In this document: positions 30,784 to 42,200 of the stretch, piece by piece
Position numbering within the stretch: the first letter of the stretch is position 1
Layout of the letters: every line of letters starts with the position of its first letter
Source of the DNA: Fennellomyces sp. T-0311
Lineage: Eukaryota; Mucoromycota; Mucoromycetes; Mucorales; Lichtheimiaceae
Reading direction: 5' to 3'
NCBI GenBank assembly: GCA_025266875.1
Contig: JALLLT010000015.1
Coordinates: 620,001-684,000 of the forward strand
Length of the DNA: 64,000 nucleotides
Notes under the pieces: model-generated
What the model saw: the letters and a program-made list of their open reading frames with translations, nothing else
What the model was told of the DNA's origin: nothing
Database searches by the model: none
Program-made: the position numbers and the translations under genes

Positions 30784-33700
30784 GTCTGTAAAATAAAGGT
30801 GACATTAAAAGCAGGGCCCGACAAATTTCTCTTTTGTACCCCTCTCTTTCCCTCATTCGTTGGTTAAGTAGCCCAACATTTGTATTAATCTGGTTTTTTT
30901 TTTTTGAAATTTTGTTGTTTAATTTATGTCAAAGCTGGAAGTGTAAGTTCATCTCATAATCACTATTGCTCGAAAAATTAACTCGCTTTTCAGATTTCTT
31001 TACGATTTGAAGGTCATTACTACACACCATGCACTCATTGAGGTAAAAAACACTTTAAGTCATTTTGCAATATGAATAACTAACACTATACACTTGACAG
31101 ATAACACGGGTTCCGTTAAGACATCACCCAGGAACTGATTTATGGAAGACATGATTACTGCTATGTCTGGACTGTTGCTGTTCAAGAATGCGTACAGTAC
31201 TGTAATGTGAAATGGAAGGTAAGACGGATGTGGTGATCAAACTGTTCGCGAGCACCATACTGGATGTAATATTCTCAATGCGATCATTGTGGTCGTGTCT
31301 GAAATAAAAAAATGCTTTTGGAGCGTCGTCTCCTTTGTGCCACCAAATTCAAGCGGCTCTTCATGTTTTTTGCACTATCCCAAAGAGGAAACTCTCGCAG
31401 CTCTCTATTTCACAAGCCGAGAAAAAGGCAATTCTGAATTCGTGTTCCCGTTCCTCCGGGTGTGTATACTAACATATGAATCGGTCGATCCTTTACACGA
31501 ATGTCTATCATAACCCTTTTATAGCAGCTATACACGTGACCTTGAAAAACCGGGCGTGTTCAGTTTGCTGGTGAACGTATCACATTAATTAATACTGAAA
31601 ATGATTGTGCAATGCTGGCATGTGACGAAACATGGTCACCTTCTTTATTTGTTTATAGCATACAGAGATTCTAGATACGGGTGCAGATGTCTCGGATCTT
31701 ATAATATGCAGTGAATCTATCTTATAGTTTAATAGTTAAATATCGTGTCGTTTTAGATCTCGTCCGATTGTTTAGGCTTAACAGAAGTATAGGTGCAGTA
31801 GTAACTATGACCAACAAGGCTATATTGTTATTGTGGCACTTGTTGTACGCTTAGACCCATCATGATAAAATGAGCTGTCCAGGGTACCGGCGCACAAGCA
31901 CTGGATGCACGGAATACGGACCTTGCAGTAGATGTATTAGTGCACATGCATACATTTACGCTTGAAAGTGTCATGAAGAATACAGCTACAAATTCATTGT
32001 AAAGCTAAAAAGTATCTGAGGACGATCAAACAAACATTCATAGGACTTAGAAATTAGCAGATATGGTGGGAAGTAGCATTGTCATAGCGTCGGCTTAATA
32101 CACTAATCTTGCTGCCCAATGCAAAATAGCTGCCTATGTATGCGAACTAAATACTGCCCATGTGTTTTCAAAGTAAAGTGAAACACTTGTATTGGCTATT
32201 TCTTGGCATGGGTAACTGTTTCTGAAAAACAGGAGATATTAAAAGTGAATCTAGTTGTTACCAGCTACACATGTGTTATAACATGGTGCAAGAGGAAACC
32301 AGTTTCCAGTGGCGCATGAACCGTGAACCTGCTTGAACTCAAAAGTACTTTGGGTATATTTACATATTGCAGCAATTGACAAATTAGGATTATCTAGTGC
32401 GTCCTGTAACTTGTATACATAATGCGATGAATAACAGTTGCTGCCCCTCGAGAACACTATGCCACCTGTCCATTGCTTCGGGCAGAACTTCAAGAACTAC
32501 TCCTAGCATTTGGACCAGTCCCTGAACAACAAAGCAATACACAGGTGATCGACTTTATGTTGAACAGCCTTCCGCGTTCAAATAATGGACTGACCCGGGG
32601 CAAATGGAAGCAGGCGTGGCCCGCACTTTTGCATGTCCTCCGCAAGGTTGATAGACTGAGCCATAAAGATGCGCAGTACGATGACGATGAACCGGCACCG
32701 GAAGAAGCTCTTCAAGGCGGACCATCAGCACGTACACACCACCACACTTAGGGTGATACCCACGTTTACATTATTGATATCCTATCTACACTGTTTTTCT
32801 TCTCTCTAATTCTATAACTCTACGCAACGTTTCCATATCGGCCTGTCTTTTTCCCCGTAAGGGGTTTTTTCAGACATGGCACCAGATACCCTTTTATATC
32901 TATACATTTGTACCGCAAGGAAGCGACCATATACCTATTGGAGCAGGTCAAAAAGTCTTCCAAATAAAATTTATACTTTTTCAACTAATGCGATGAATAT
33001 GTATATTTATTTCATGACGAGTTCAGTTAAAGCGGGCATCAATGCATGACAAGGTGATCGAATCATGGTTTATATGCAGTCATGCGCAGTACACTCTGTT
33101 ATGTTCTCTTGATTTCATCGCATTTTTGGCAACCCCGTCATCATAATAGTTACGAGCTCGCACTAAGATAGGATAGATTTGCTTGATTGGGAATTGACAA
33201 GCATATATTAAGCATGCCATGAGATATGCAGATGTATACTAATAGTTACATTGCTTCTTAGATGTGGGACTATCCTCTTCATAATATTTGATAGATTTGG
33301 CGTCGCTTAGCTCTTTAAGTTTAACTTTTTGTTGGCTTTTTACTTTCTATTTTAATATGGCTGCAAAACAATGCAGCTCTCTCCTTCGTTTCGTTCAACC
33401 TATTCAAGTACGTAAAGTGGTTAAGTCTCCTGAAGCGAAACATTGCACAGACAGCAGCAAAGCCTAGTAAGCAGATAGGCGCGCTTCGACGGGGAGATTT
33501 AGATGAAACGTGCGAATCCGTGACTCGGTAATCGTCGCACAACATCAGCCCCTATGCATTTGGATTTATGCACTGAGCCAACCAGTTACAATAGAGACCC
33601 GGAGATACACATTTGCTATCGCAGCGATGGTTAAAGGCGGCTGAAGAAAGACGGTTGTCTACTTTCCGATGCTTGGCCAGATACACTCGTAGATACTCTC

Positions 33701-34150
33701 CCGAGGCCACACGATCATACTAATATCAATAGGGGAAGATTTACCCCAATGAACGTTTTGTGAAACTCGGCGTATGTAATCGATCCCATGCAGAACACAA
33801 CGCTGAACTGAAACCGTTTGTACGATGCAAAACGTGGACTCTCATCCGCGGCGTACCGCAGCCAAAGTTCCGATGCCTTCCAAGACTTTAGCGTCGTATC
33901 CCACACGTATGAAGGCTATCAGGGTGTAGAACAAGTGATAGTTTCTCCAATTTGGTCTGAAACCGTATATTGTGGACATAAGGCATTTCCAGGTAATAAT
34001 AATGTACCTGCTGGATATATGTAACATTTATTTCAGCAAGCAAGGCACCATTCCTTTACCTACATGCAAGCATCGTAAAGGGCTAGTAGCGTAGAGAATG
34101 CGAGAGGGTCGTAGGTATCATAAAAATTGTAAATGGAATCCTCGCTCTAG
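30784..34150. other. Long intergenic region
   Basis: 3.4 kb without a supported gene. Two short frames abut at about 32.47-32.49 kb: plus 32473-32751 (ending in a His-rich tail) and minus 32251-32493 (five Cys); both may be truncated gene pieces. On the minus strand at 33.54-34.1 kb all three frames are open over long stretches, so open reading there proves nothing. Confidence 0.45.
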
Positions 34151-34735
34151 CTATCTGTTGCTAAAATGATCGAACAACTGGTGATACCGACAATCTTCCA
34201 GCCGATCGAAATAATTGCCACATAAGAAACACCGTAATGGCCTAGCACGTGGGATTGTCTGTTGCTGTTGCTGTTGCTGCGCTTGTGGTTGTGGCTGTGG
34301 TTGTGGTTGTGGTTGTGGTTGTGGTTGTGGTTGTGGTTGTGGTTGTGGTTGTGGTTGTGGTTGTGGTTGTGGTTGTGGTTGTGGTTGTGGTTGTGGTTGT
34401 GGTCGACGATGAAATTCCTGTTCTTGTTGTATGGCCAGCCCGTGCTCGCAGACGAGACGGTTAGATCTAACGGGGAAAGATTGAAGGATGGAGAAGCGCT
34501 CCCGAGTAATAGTTTGATAAAGACAGCTTAGGGGTCCGACACCAAATACATGGTCATGAAGGGCAGTTGGATTGTCATACCATCTACCACAATCACAGCG
34601 CCACGGGCGGGGACCAAGGCGTGTCTCAAGTAAATTTATATCCCATACACGGGCTCTACCCAGATTTTCACTATTATATAATGTACTGATCAGACAGAAT
34701 GTATAGAAGCATTGAATAAGAATGTGTTACCCCAT
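34151..34735 (-). CDS. Small CxC/C2H2 zinc-finger protein with (PQ)20 tract
   Basis: Unknown family. Exon 1 is only ATG-GG (34735-34731); the intron 34730-34686 (GTAACA to GATCAG, 45 nt) leads into exon 2, 34685-34151; 179 residues ending in TAG. The large exon has no ATG or GTG codon in its frame, so it is easily missed. Seen: WRCDCGRWYDNPTALHDH (CxC with His pair), then RLVCEHG, then twenty Pro-Gln dipeptides encoded by the hexanucleotide repeat, a Gln run, and CFLCGNYF with two His 15-20 residues on (C2H2-like). A TATAAAA box lies about 90 bp before the ATG. Coding nature rests on the one uniquely open frame, the matching splice phase and the zinc-finger spacing; no homologue is recognised. 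Confidence 0.55.
34284..34403. repeat. (TGTGGT)20 hexanucleotide repeat
   Basis: 120 bases, twenty units with one TGTGGC variant (third unit). On the minus strand it encodes Pro-Gln in the frame of the zinc-finger gene; on the plus strand it creates three spurious long frames (Val, Cys-Gly and Leu-Trp repeats). Length variation between strains is expected. Confidence 0.97.
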
Positions 34736-35183
34736 TGTTTTCGACTTTATGCGTAGCTACGTAGAGAATACGACATGTTATGTAGCTGTAAAGTTCGTGG
34801 TTTTATATGCTCTCTTCACGAATAAAATGGTCATAAATGTTTGCGAATAATTGTTGTCTATTATTTAGTGTATCCAATTGATATGCGAAAGATGCATAGA
34901 GATAACATATTCGAATTCCATTGTTTTATGTTGGCAGGCTATGAAATCATAATGCACCCAGGAGTGGTTAGTAGAAAGTGCTCATTGTGAAGTTCCAAGG
35001 TCGCAACATGAACAACAGAATGGGCAAAAGGCTTTTGTACCAACAATGATATTCTGTGCTCTTTTTGCCTAATAAGTTGGTTAACAACAGATTCATGCTG
35101 TCGAAGCCCGACGCAATTTGCGTGGCTTGTTTTCATCTTTCAAGCAGGAATTTAGCCAACCAGGTCTTTGTCCTCTTTCAACA
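34736..35183. other. Divergent promoter region
   Basis: Spacer between the minus-strand zinc-finger gene and the plus-strand Ipi3-like gene, probably carrying both promoters. A TATAAAA on the minus strand (about 34804-34810) serves the zinc-finger gene. Confidence 0.45.
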
Positions 35184-36838
35184 ATGTTTAGTGAAGTGGC
35201 CGTTTCAGCATCCAGCACCGATTCAACCATCTACGTATGGGATATTCGATCAGGCTCAACGTTATTTTCGTTTAAACAATCGACCAGTAACAAAGGATGT
35301 CTTGCTATTGTACCCAAGCCAAACGCGGGGTTACAGACGGGCGCGATCTTGACAGCTCAAACCGATCGTGGTGTCCTCAACGTTTATCAATGGCAACGCG
35401 ATCAAGTACTTCACAAAATGGCCATGCCCGATAAACTCGTCAGCATTGCCGCTTCTCACCGAGGTGATCTTGTTGCCGGTGGCACGGCGAGTGGACGCGT
35501 ATTTTTGTGGCAAGTCTCGACGGGTTTGTTGCTCAAGGTGTTTGAAGCCCACTTTCGACGCATTACAAAGTTGGCATTCAGCGGTGATGATGCTACATTA
35601 TTGACCGCCAGCGAAGACGCCAGCGTGAACGTGTGGCTGTTGGGTGACTTGCTTGAACATAATCAAGAAGAAGGCACGAGACCGGCTCCATTGCTTTCTT
35701 GGTCTGATCACACACTCCCAGTAACGGATATGTTTGTTGGCGCCGGAACCATGGCAACCACTCGAGTTTATACATCAAGTGTCGACAATACTGTGAAAGC
35801 ATGGGATCTCTCGACCGGCGAGCTGCTCACCACGTTCTTGTTCCCGAAACCCGTGTCCACGGTTGTTGCTGATCCTTCCGAGACAAGGCTCTTTGTAGCT
35901 TGCGAAAACAAGATCTACCCTGTCGAGTTGTATCGTCGGAGGCATGACAAGACCTACAATGCAGACGTAGTCGAGAGTACCGGAGGCATGTCTAAGGTCG
36001 AGTCAGTTGGTATCAGACCAGTGGATGGATCAGGAACAATCGCTGAACAGCCTCAAGGCCCAGTGTTCGCAGATCACAGGTAACTTGGGAATTGTTCAAT
36101 GGATGTGAAAATTGTGCACTCATTCGTGTATCCAAGTGGAACCGTGACCTCGCTGGCATTATCGTTTGATGGAAGCTTGCTGATATCCGCGTCAGAAGAT
36201 GGAAACTGCATAGTCTGGGACGTGACAAGCCGTCAACCTTTGCGCAAGTTTGAGTCACACAAGGGACCTGTCACGCATATAACATGCATATTACGACCAT
36301 CAGAACTAGTTACCGGCAGCAGTAGCAACGTATCTGTACCAATGCCATGGAAGACTTTCAAGCGCACACTCGCAACCGAAGAAGAGGAGCAGCGAACGGA
36401 ATCGTTGCAACTGCTGGTGGATACCCAATCGGTTGGTACAGTGCTCATTCCATGGCATTCTGTTGCTCTGACTGTTTGAATATAGGACTTACAACGTCAC
36501 CAGCAATTGCTGGAGCCAGGACTTCTCTACTCGTCCATTCCTTCATGCTTAGAAGCAGTTAATGCTGCTCGGAGAACAGTATCACAGTTGAATGTAAGTG
36601 TGCGTCGGAGATGCCAGAGAACCCCCCGCTAAAAGTGAGTTAGGCTCCGGGATCAAGTAATGCATTGCAGAACCGGATTTCTTCTCTGGAAGACGAACTC
36701 AGCCGGCTATACAAGCACCATAAAAAGACCAAAGCACTGCACGACAACCTATACAACACGATGGTGGACCAGTACATGACCAAGCGTCGGAAAGTCGCAA
36801 CGTCCACGTCAGAAGCGCCCTCATCCTCAGAAGACTAG
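35184..36838 (+). CDS. Ipi3/WDR18-like WD40 protein of ribosome assembly
   Basis: Predicted orthologue of Ipi3 (Crb3, animal WDR18), a WD40 subunit of the nuclear Rix1 complex that matures the large ribosomal subunit. Exons 35184-36079, 36137-36431, 36486-36593, 36671-36838; 488 residues. The ATG at 35184 was preferred over an earlier in-frame start because family similarity begins at FSEVAVSAS. WD repeats seen include STIYVWDIRSG, GRVFLWQVSTG, ASVNVWLLG, NTVKAWDLSTGELL and NCIVWDVTSRQP. The C-terminal coiled-coil piece (NRISSLEDELSRLYKHHKK) ends in basic KRRK and an acidic tail. The donor of intron 2 (GTTGGT at 36432) is weak; CTG|GTGGAT 18 nt earlier is a phase-compatible alternative. Confidence 0.88.
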
Positions 36839-36862
36839 CAATAATATTGTGTATATATTTAA

Positions 36863-39070
36863 TTATAACTTCAATTCAGTCAAAATGCTGCTACAGATAC
36901 TTTTGTACACCCACGAATTCCCGCTGATCCTTCGGAACTGCAGACCGTGCATGCCAAGAAGCCAAGGGACCCTAACAATGTAAATCTCAAAGCGGACTGA
37001 CTGTTGCTGAGTGCATTCAAAGGAGCCTTGTGATTCGCACCAGTCCAGGCTCATGGAGTCGAGCACGTGTATCAGGTCACTGCGGATGACTGCCGGCGTC
37101 TTTGTGGATGTGGTCGTCATGGAAAAGAGGCCTTTCAGATAGACGGGACGCACGTGTTCATCCGTACTAACATCACTGTGGCGAGAAAAGAACGTGCTGA
37201 ACTTGCGCGACAGCCCATTGTGACTGTGCTCGGTCGATGTGGATGGTTTCGGTTCATTGTCTGCGACGGAGATGACTGGTGCATGGGATTTGGCCTTTTT
37301 ATGCCCTCGTCCGTTTCGCTTTTGTGGTACTTTGTGGGTCATGGGAAGTGCCGGTGGCAGGGTAGCGGTTGCCAAACTAGCGCTCTTTTGATGCCGAACA
37401 ATGCGAGGGCCCTGTTCCTCTTTCTGGGATATATTTGGTGCTAAGGATGCGGCACTGTCAGGGGCAGGGAGTCTGTTTTCTGCAGCCGGGGATTCGTCTT
37501 GGCACTCGCGCTCGATGCGCTCCTTGACAAGGTAATAGATCGAAACCAGCGGGTGGTAGGCATTCGGGAGTGATTGAGGATCATCTTTGGCCACAGGGAA
37601 AGTTGGCGTGTTGTTACTGCTGCTCAGGATGGAGAAGAAGCCTGAACTGCCTGTGCTGCTGGTGCTTCCGTTACGACTATGAGAGCATGAGCGCTGAGTG
37701 CGCAGCCTGGAGGCTTCCTGAAACTGTTCAGAAGTAATGATCTGTTCCAGATGTTCCTTGATTTCTTCTTCGGTGCCGAATTTGGTAAACACTGTCATGC
37801 GTCGCACCACCGCCATATCGAGCGGCAACGTCAGAGGTTGTCTGGGTGGTATATGGTTCTCAATGGGGCCATCGTAGCCACGCAACATCCACGGGTGTAC
37901 CATAATCTCTGACACGGTGGAACGATTGGATGGATTGGTGACCAGCACTTTGCTGAGCAAGCTTCTGCATTCTATTGAGCAATGTTTGTGTTTGCATCAG
38001 GTTGCTTTGTTTTTCTGCGTAGAAAATAGGAAAAGCGTATAAAATGTACTACAACCAACCTGGCGTCAAGTGTAGGGGATAGTCGACAGAACCTCGCTTG
38101 ATTTTTTCATGCAGGGTCTGTGTACTCTGGTCATCGAACGGGACCTTGCCGCATACAAGAACATACAGAACAATTCCAAAGCTCCATACGTCGGCTGAGG
38201 GGCCGTTATAGGTTTTGCCGCTGAGAAGCTCAGGAGCAGCAAAGTAGAGCGAGCCGCAAAAGGTGGAAAGGGGCGAGTCAGGTGAAAACAAATTAGACAG
38301 GCCAAAGTCGATGATTTTGACGTGGCCTGTACGTGATATTAAAATATTCTCGATCTTCAAATCTGCAAGTGAAACCCTGTGTTATTACGGATATAAACCT
38401 CCTTTTTAGTAATCTACCTCGATGTACGATTGAGTTGCGATGGCAATAATCTGGTTTTTGTGCATGGTATCTTGACTTAGCCGAGCTGCTATCTTCGAGA
38501 TAAACAGGTTTTTCTTTTACCTAGTGCGCTCATTATCTGTCTTGCAAATCGTCTCGCATGCTTCTCCTTTAGCTTTCCATGCGAGATAATATAATCCAGC
38601 AGCTGACCACCGCTGACATACTCCATCATCAAGTAGTAGTAATGTGTATCAAGCACAATGGGTGCCTTTAGATTGACAATATAAGGATGGTGAAGCAGTG
38701 AGAGAATGTTTGCTTCACGCAGCGTGCGCTCCTCGCGAAACTCGTCGTCTTTGGATCCAGTGCGACGAATTATTTTGACAGCAATCTAAGTTTTTGATGC
38801 GTTAAGGCCATTGTTCCACAACCATCAAAATAGCTGTACCTTTTTATGCGAATCGTTTTGATGGACCGCCAGCTTGACCTTGCCCATACCACCTGAGCCT
38901 AATGTTTTCAGTAGCTTGTACTCGCCGATCGCGCGCTTGGCTTTGATTCGATTGCCATTGCGTCTGCTGTGATTCGCTTTGATTGAACTCTGATCGTCAA
39001 TGGCAACAGTCGACGAATCAGATGGAGGGGCCCATGTCACTGCCTTGGTGTCACCAAATTCCTGCACCAT
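36863..39070 (-). CDS. Kin1/MARK (PAR-1) family protein kinase
   Basis: Ser/Thr kinase of the Kin1/PAR-1 branch, acting in polarity and exocytosis at the cell cortex. Exons 39070-38840, 38785-38521, 38450-38418, 38362-38060, 37971-36863; 646 residues. Seen: P-loop [64 protein letters not shown], and a C-terminal KA1 domain ([12 protein letters not shown] to [15 protein letters not shown]) that binds acidic lipids. A Ser-rich linker lies between. The N-terminus is unresolved: an upstream frame at 39282-39206 (MNELIQKLISGELEP) looks like a real first exon, but its GT donor and the only usable AG leave it one nucleotide out of frame with this start, so I used the Met at 39070. Confidence 0.88.
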
Positions 39071-39205
39071 GAAGAATAACGAGCAGAAGAAAAAGGGCAG
39101 ACACAAGCGTACGGGAGGATATTATATGCAGGGTAATCAACCAATAGACATGCATTATTTTCGAATGAGAGGAGACGACATGGAATTAAAAACCTAAATG
39201 TGTAC

Positions 39206-39282
39206 CTGTTCTCAAGTTGAGACGACCTTGCCGTGATTGGTTCCAGCTCCCCAGAAATCAGTTTTTGGATCAACTCATTCAT
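39206..39282 (-). other. Possible 5' exon of the Kin1-like gene, phase unresolved
   Basis: Twenty-five codons from ATG at 39282 end at AG|GTACAC. Splicing to CAG at 39060/39059 gives a stop after a few codons. A phase-compatible acceptor exists further in (AGAG before TCAATC, about 38993) but lacks a pyrimidine tract and would skip 26 residues. It may be a 5' UTR exon. Confidence 0.35.
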
Positions 39283-42200
39283 GCGGCTGGGCTCGAGCTT
39301 TCTAAGGAGGTAAACCTATACACGGCCGAAATCGAGGCCTAGAACTGTCAGAGAAACGCAAGTGTCATACTGATGGCTCCTACGTATACTCATCGTCCAG
39401 CTATGTAAATGCATCACGAGAGTACAGCCTGACGCTGCACACATTTGCATATATTTATCGGCGTACCAGTGCAGCTTCTATATTAATCCCTACTTTTTTA
39501 CTTGACCACTAAAAGAAAAAGTGCTGCTGCGATCGAAGTACGTATCATCATCCATATGTTCGATGCCATTAGATAAACTACACATATGAACGCAGCTGCT
39601 TTCCCTACTATGACCGTATGTACAATTTAGTTTCACGCTGACTGTGTCTATGTGTAGCAGAAGCACTTACGAGTTCTTTATACAAGCACGCTTACATAAA
39701 TAAAGTCGTGTATCCAGGATGACGCAGATATCAAAATTGCTATATACAATTGCTTGATATTATTTTGCATGCAGCTGCCCCTTTCTCACAAGTGATTTAT
39801 CTTTCACAATTGAAGCTGTTATTAGCATGCAACGCTCAATATAGTACATTGGAATCAGTGCACTTTTATTGTTTCTCATATGAATACCTGAGTAATTGCC
39901 TTCCTTTGACCCTGAAAACTAATTAGATTCACATGAATAACCATGGGAAGGCGGAAGCACTACAGTAAGAAGTTATATTCTCATCCAACTATAGCTGCTT
40001 GTAACTGTTTGAACGTTTCGAAGATTCGCTGGCGCGGCAGGCGAGGAAAGGGAAAGAAACACGCGTAATGGCTTCACGTATTATTGCAGCCGAAGCACAT
40101 CCCCCATTTACATGAACGAGTCCCCTGACATTGGTAGGTTTGGTCTCTATACAGCTGCACCTCAGAATCAGAGGACGTTTATTGTTTGCCATGGAATTGA
40201 AAGTGGTTGCACTAACCATTTATTTCAAGGAACTGACTAATACACTTGTTCGGGTGTCATTTGACAAACAATCATTACACATCCGACATTCCGTCGCGCA
40301 TCGGCTTCAGTAATGTCTGGTAATATACATGCCATACCAGTAGTTTAGACTTAAAAATTTGATCGTACGGATGGGACCTTTGAGGAAGGAAAACGAGCTT
40401 TTGCACTACGAAAGTATGACAATGTGTCAAGTACTACAAATCATCAGGAATGCATTCTCATCGAGCTGCTGCATAGGAGATGCAAATAATAGCACAATAT
40501 ATGTTCATCCACAGTTTTTAGTGTGAATACTGCCCCACTATTTGATGCACTTGTCGCGATACCTGGATAAGCCTTGATTTCAATGGTAGGGGGGATCAGA
40601 ACCAATTCTCGATTCAAAGATTTCCATATGCGGTGGTGCCCAATATTCTGTCAAGACTATCCACCAGGGAACCGCATGGGTTTAACACTGACTTGTCGAT
40701 TCTGAAACGAATACATGTCTCCCAAACGAATGGACATCTGCACACGTTTAATCACTTGAAGAAGATTTTTACTTTTACCATACGTTTTTTTGGGAGCTGA
40801 GACTTCAAGACAATGCGAGGCGGGGTTAAAGCTACTGGGGCAGAGACCTGGCCAATAATATTAAAAGTTAAGCATTTGCCTCTGTATCCATAGTGCGCGA
40901 GAGTGTGCACACTGTATATCATGCGCATCTCGTATATACTTTTAGAATAGAAAATTATGCCTACTGCGGTCTGCAACGGCACAGCGCAGCCTTATAAAAG
41001 GCTGTCTGTGCGCACAAAGTAAAACTTTATATTTTGATCTGGTAAACATCTACCATCGTAATTAATTATGGGATTTCCGGTTACATGGCGCAAAAGCTAT
41101 TATGTTACGAGGACAAATATGATTGTACAATGAACCTCTCTTTTTCCTCCCCCATTTTCATCTCGCCCTTGGGATTTTCCACTGTCTGAGCATATTATTC
41201 GTTTGACTTTAATATCTACTGTACCTTGCGTTTTCCTCACCCCCACTTTTCACTTGGCTTTCGGCATTCCATCTGCTTAAGAAAAATACGGGGAAGCACT
41301 GTAAAACAAAAAAAAAAGCCTACTGTGACCAAACCTCGGATCACCGATCCTCAAAGACGGCTCTCGTTGGATATGATGAGTATACACGAGTTCTTCTTTG
41401 CAATTCGTTATGATGTGCAATTGTATTATTTGGATATGCGCACAATATCACATGTGTAGATCTTATGCATAGCCATAACTCCACAGTTTCAGAATCCCAA
41501 ACCCGTAAAAAGATTTAACTGCATATCTCTTTGAATTCAGCCTTAAAATGCACACGCTTAGATAGAAACGTTTGGTTACATTACAAATATACAAGAAGAT
41601 ATCCTTGGTCAGCGATTATTAAGTACGAAGCACTCTGACAGTACGAGAGATTATCGTCAAAATTGATTGAATTACAAAGGATATTGATAAAAGCAGCTAA
41701 ACGTACTTGCTGTAGGGTTAAAAAAAACCTATATCATGTGTAGCTAACTCTGATGTCAATGTAGCTTTTGTCGCACAGACTGTTTATCAGGTCCATTCAT
41801 AACCACTGCTGGCTGCCCTTTGACATAAAATAAATACCTTAGTACAAACAGCGCCGTCATCATATACTGGCCGTGTTGCTAAAATTATTGTTCCCACTCT
41901 GGATAAATGACGCCTTTTGGCCCATAAGGATGTATTTATGGTGGGGCTTCCAGTTCTACCGCCAGTTCATATTTAAGAGTTATTAGAAGATCACTTTACC
42001 TTTATACTCCTCCTCATCCGGTACTCCACATTAAAGAAGTCCGTTGACGCGGCCTACGGCAGCTAGTACTTGGCTCTTCTGGCTTTTTAGGCTCAGGAGC
42101 TGTTGAAGGAATTCCATTCACAAGGCAGATAGTCAATTTGGAACGCGATTTGAATTATTTTTCGTGTACTTTTTTGAAGTTTTCAAAGCTCCATTCTGCA

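Noticed and set aside
33540..34110. Minus-strand segments that at first looked like a decayed gene
   Set aside because: All three frames are open and equally protein-like here, so the impression carries no weight.
34215..34531. Plus-strand frames of Cys-Gly, Val or Leu-Trp repeats
   Set aside because: Artefacts of the hexanucleotide repeat; the minus-strand frame has the zinc-finger motifs and splice-compatible start.
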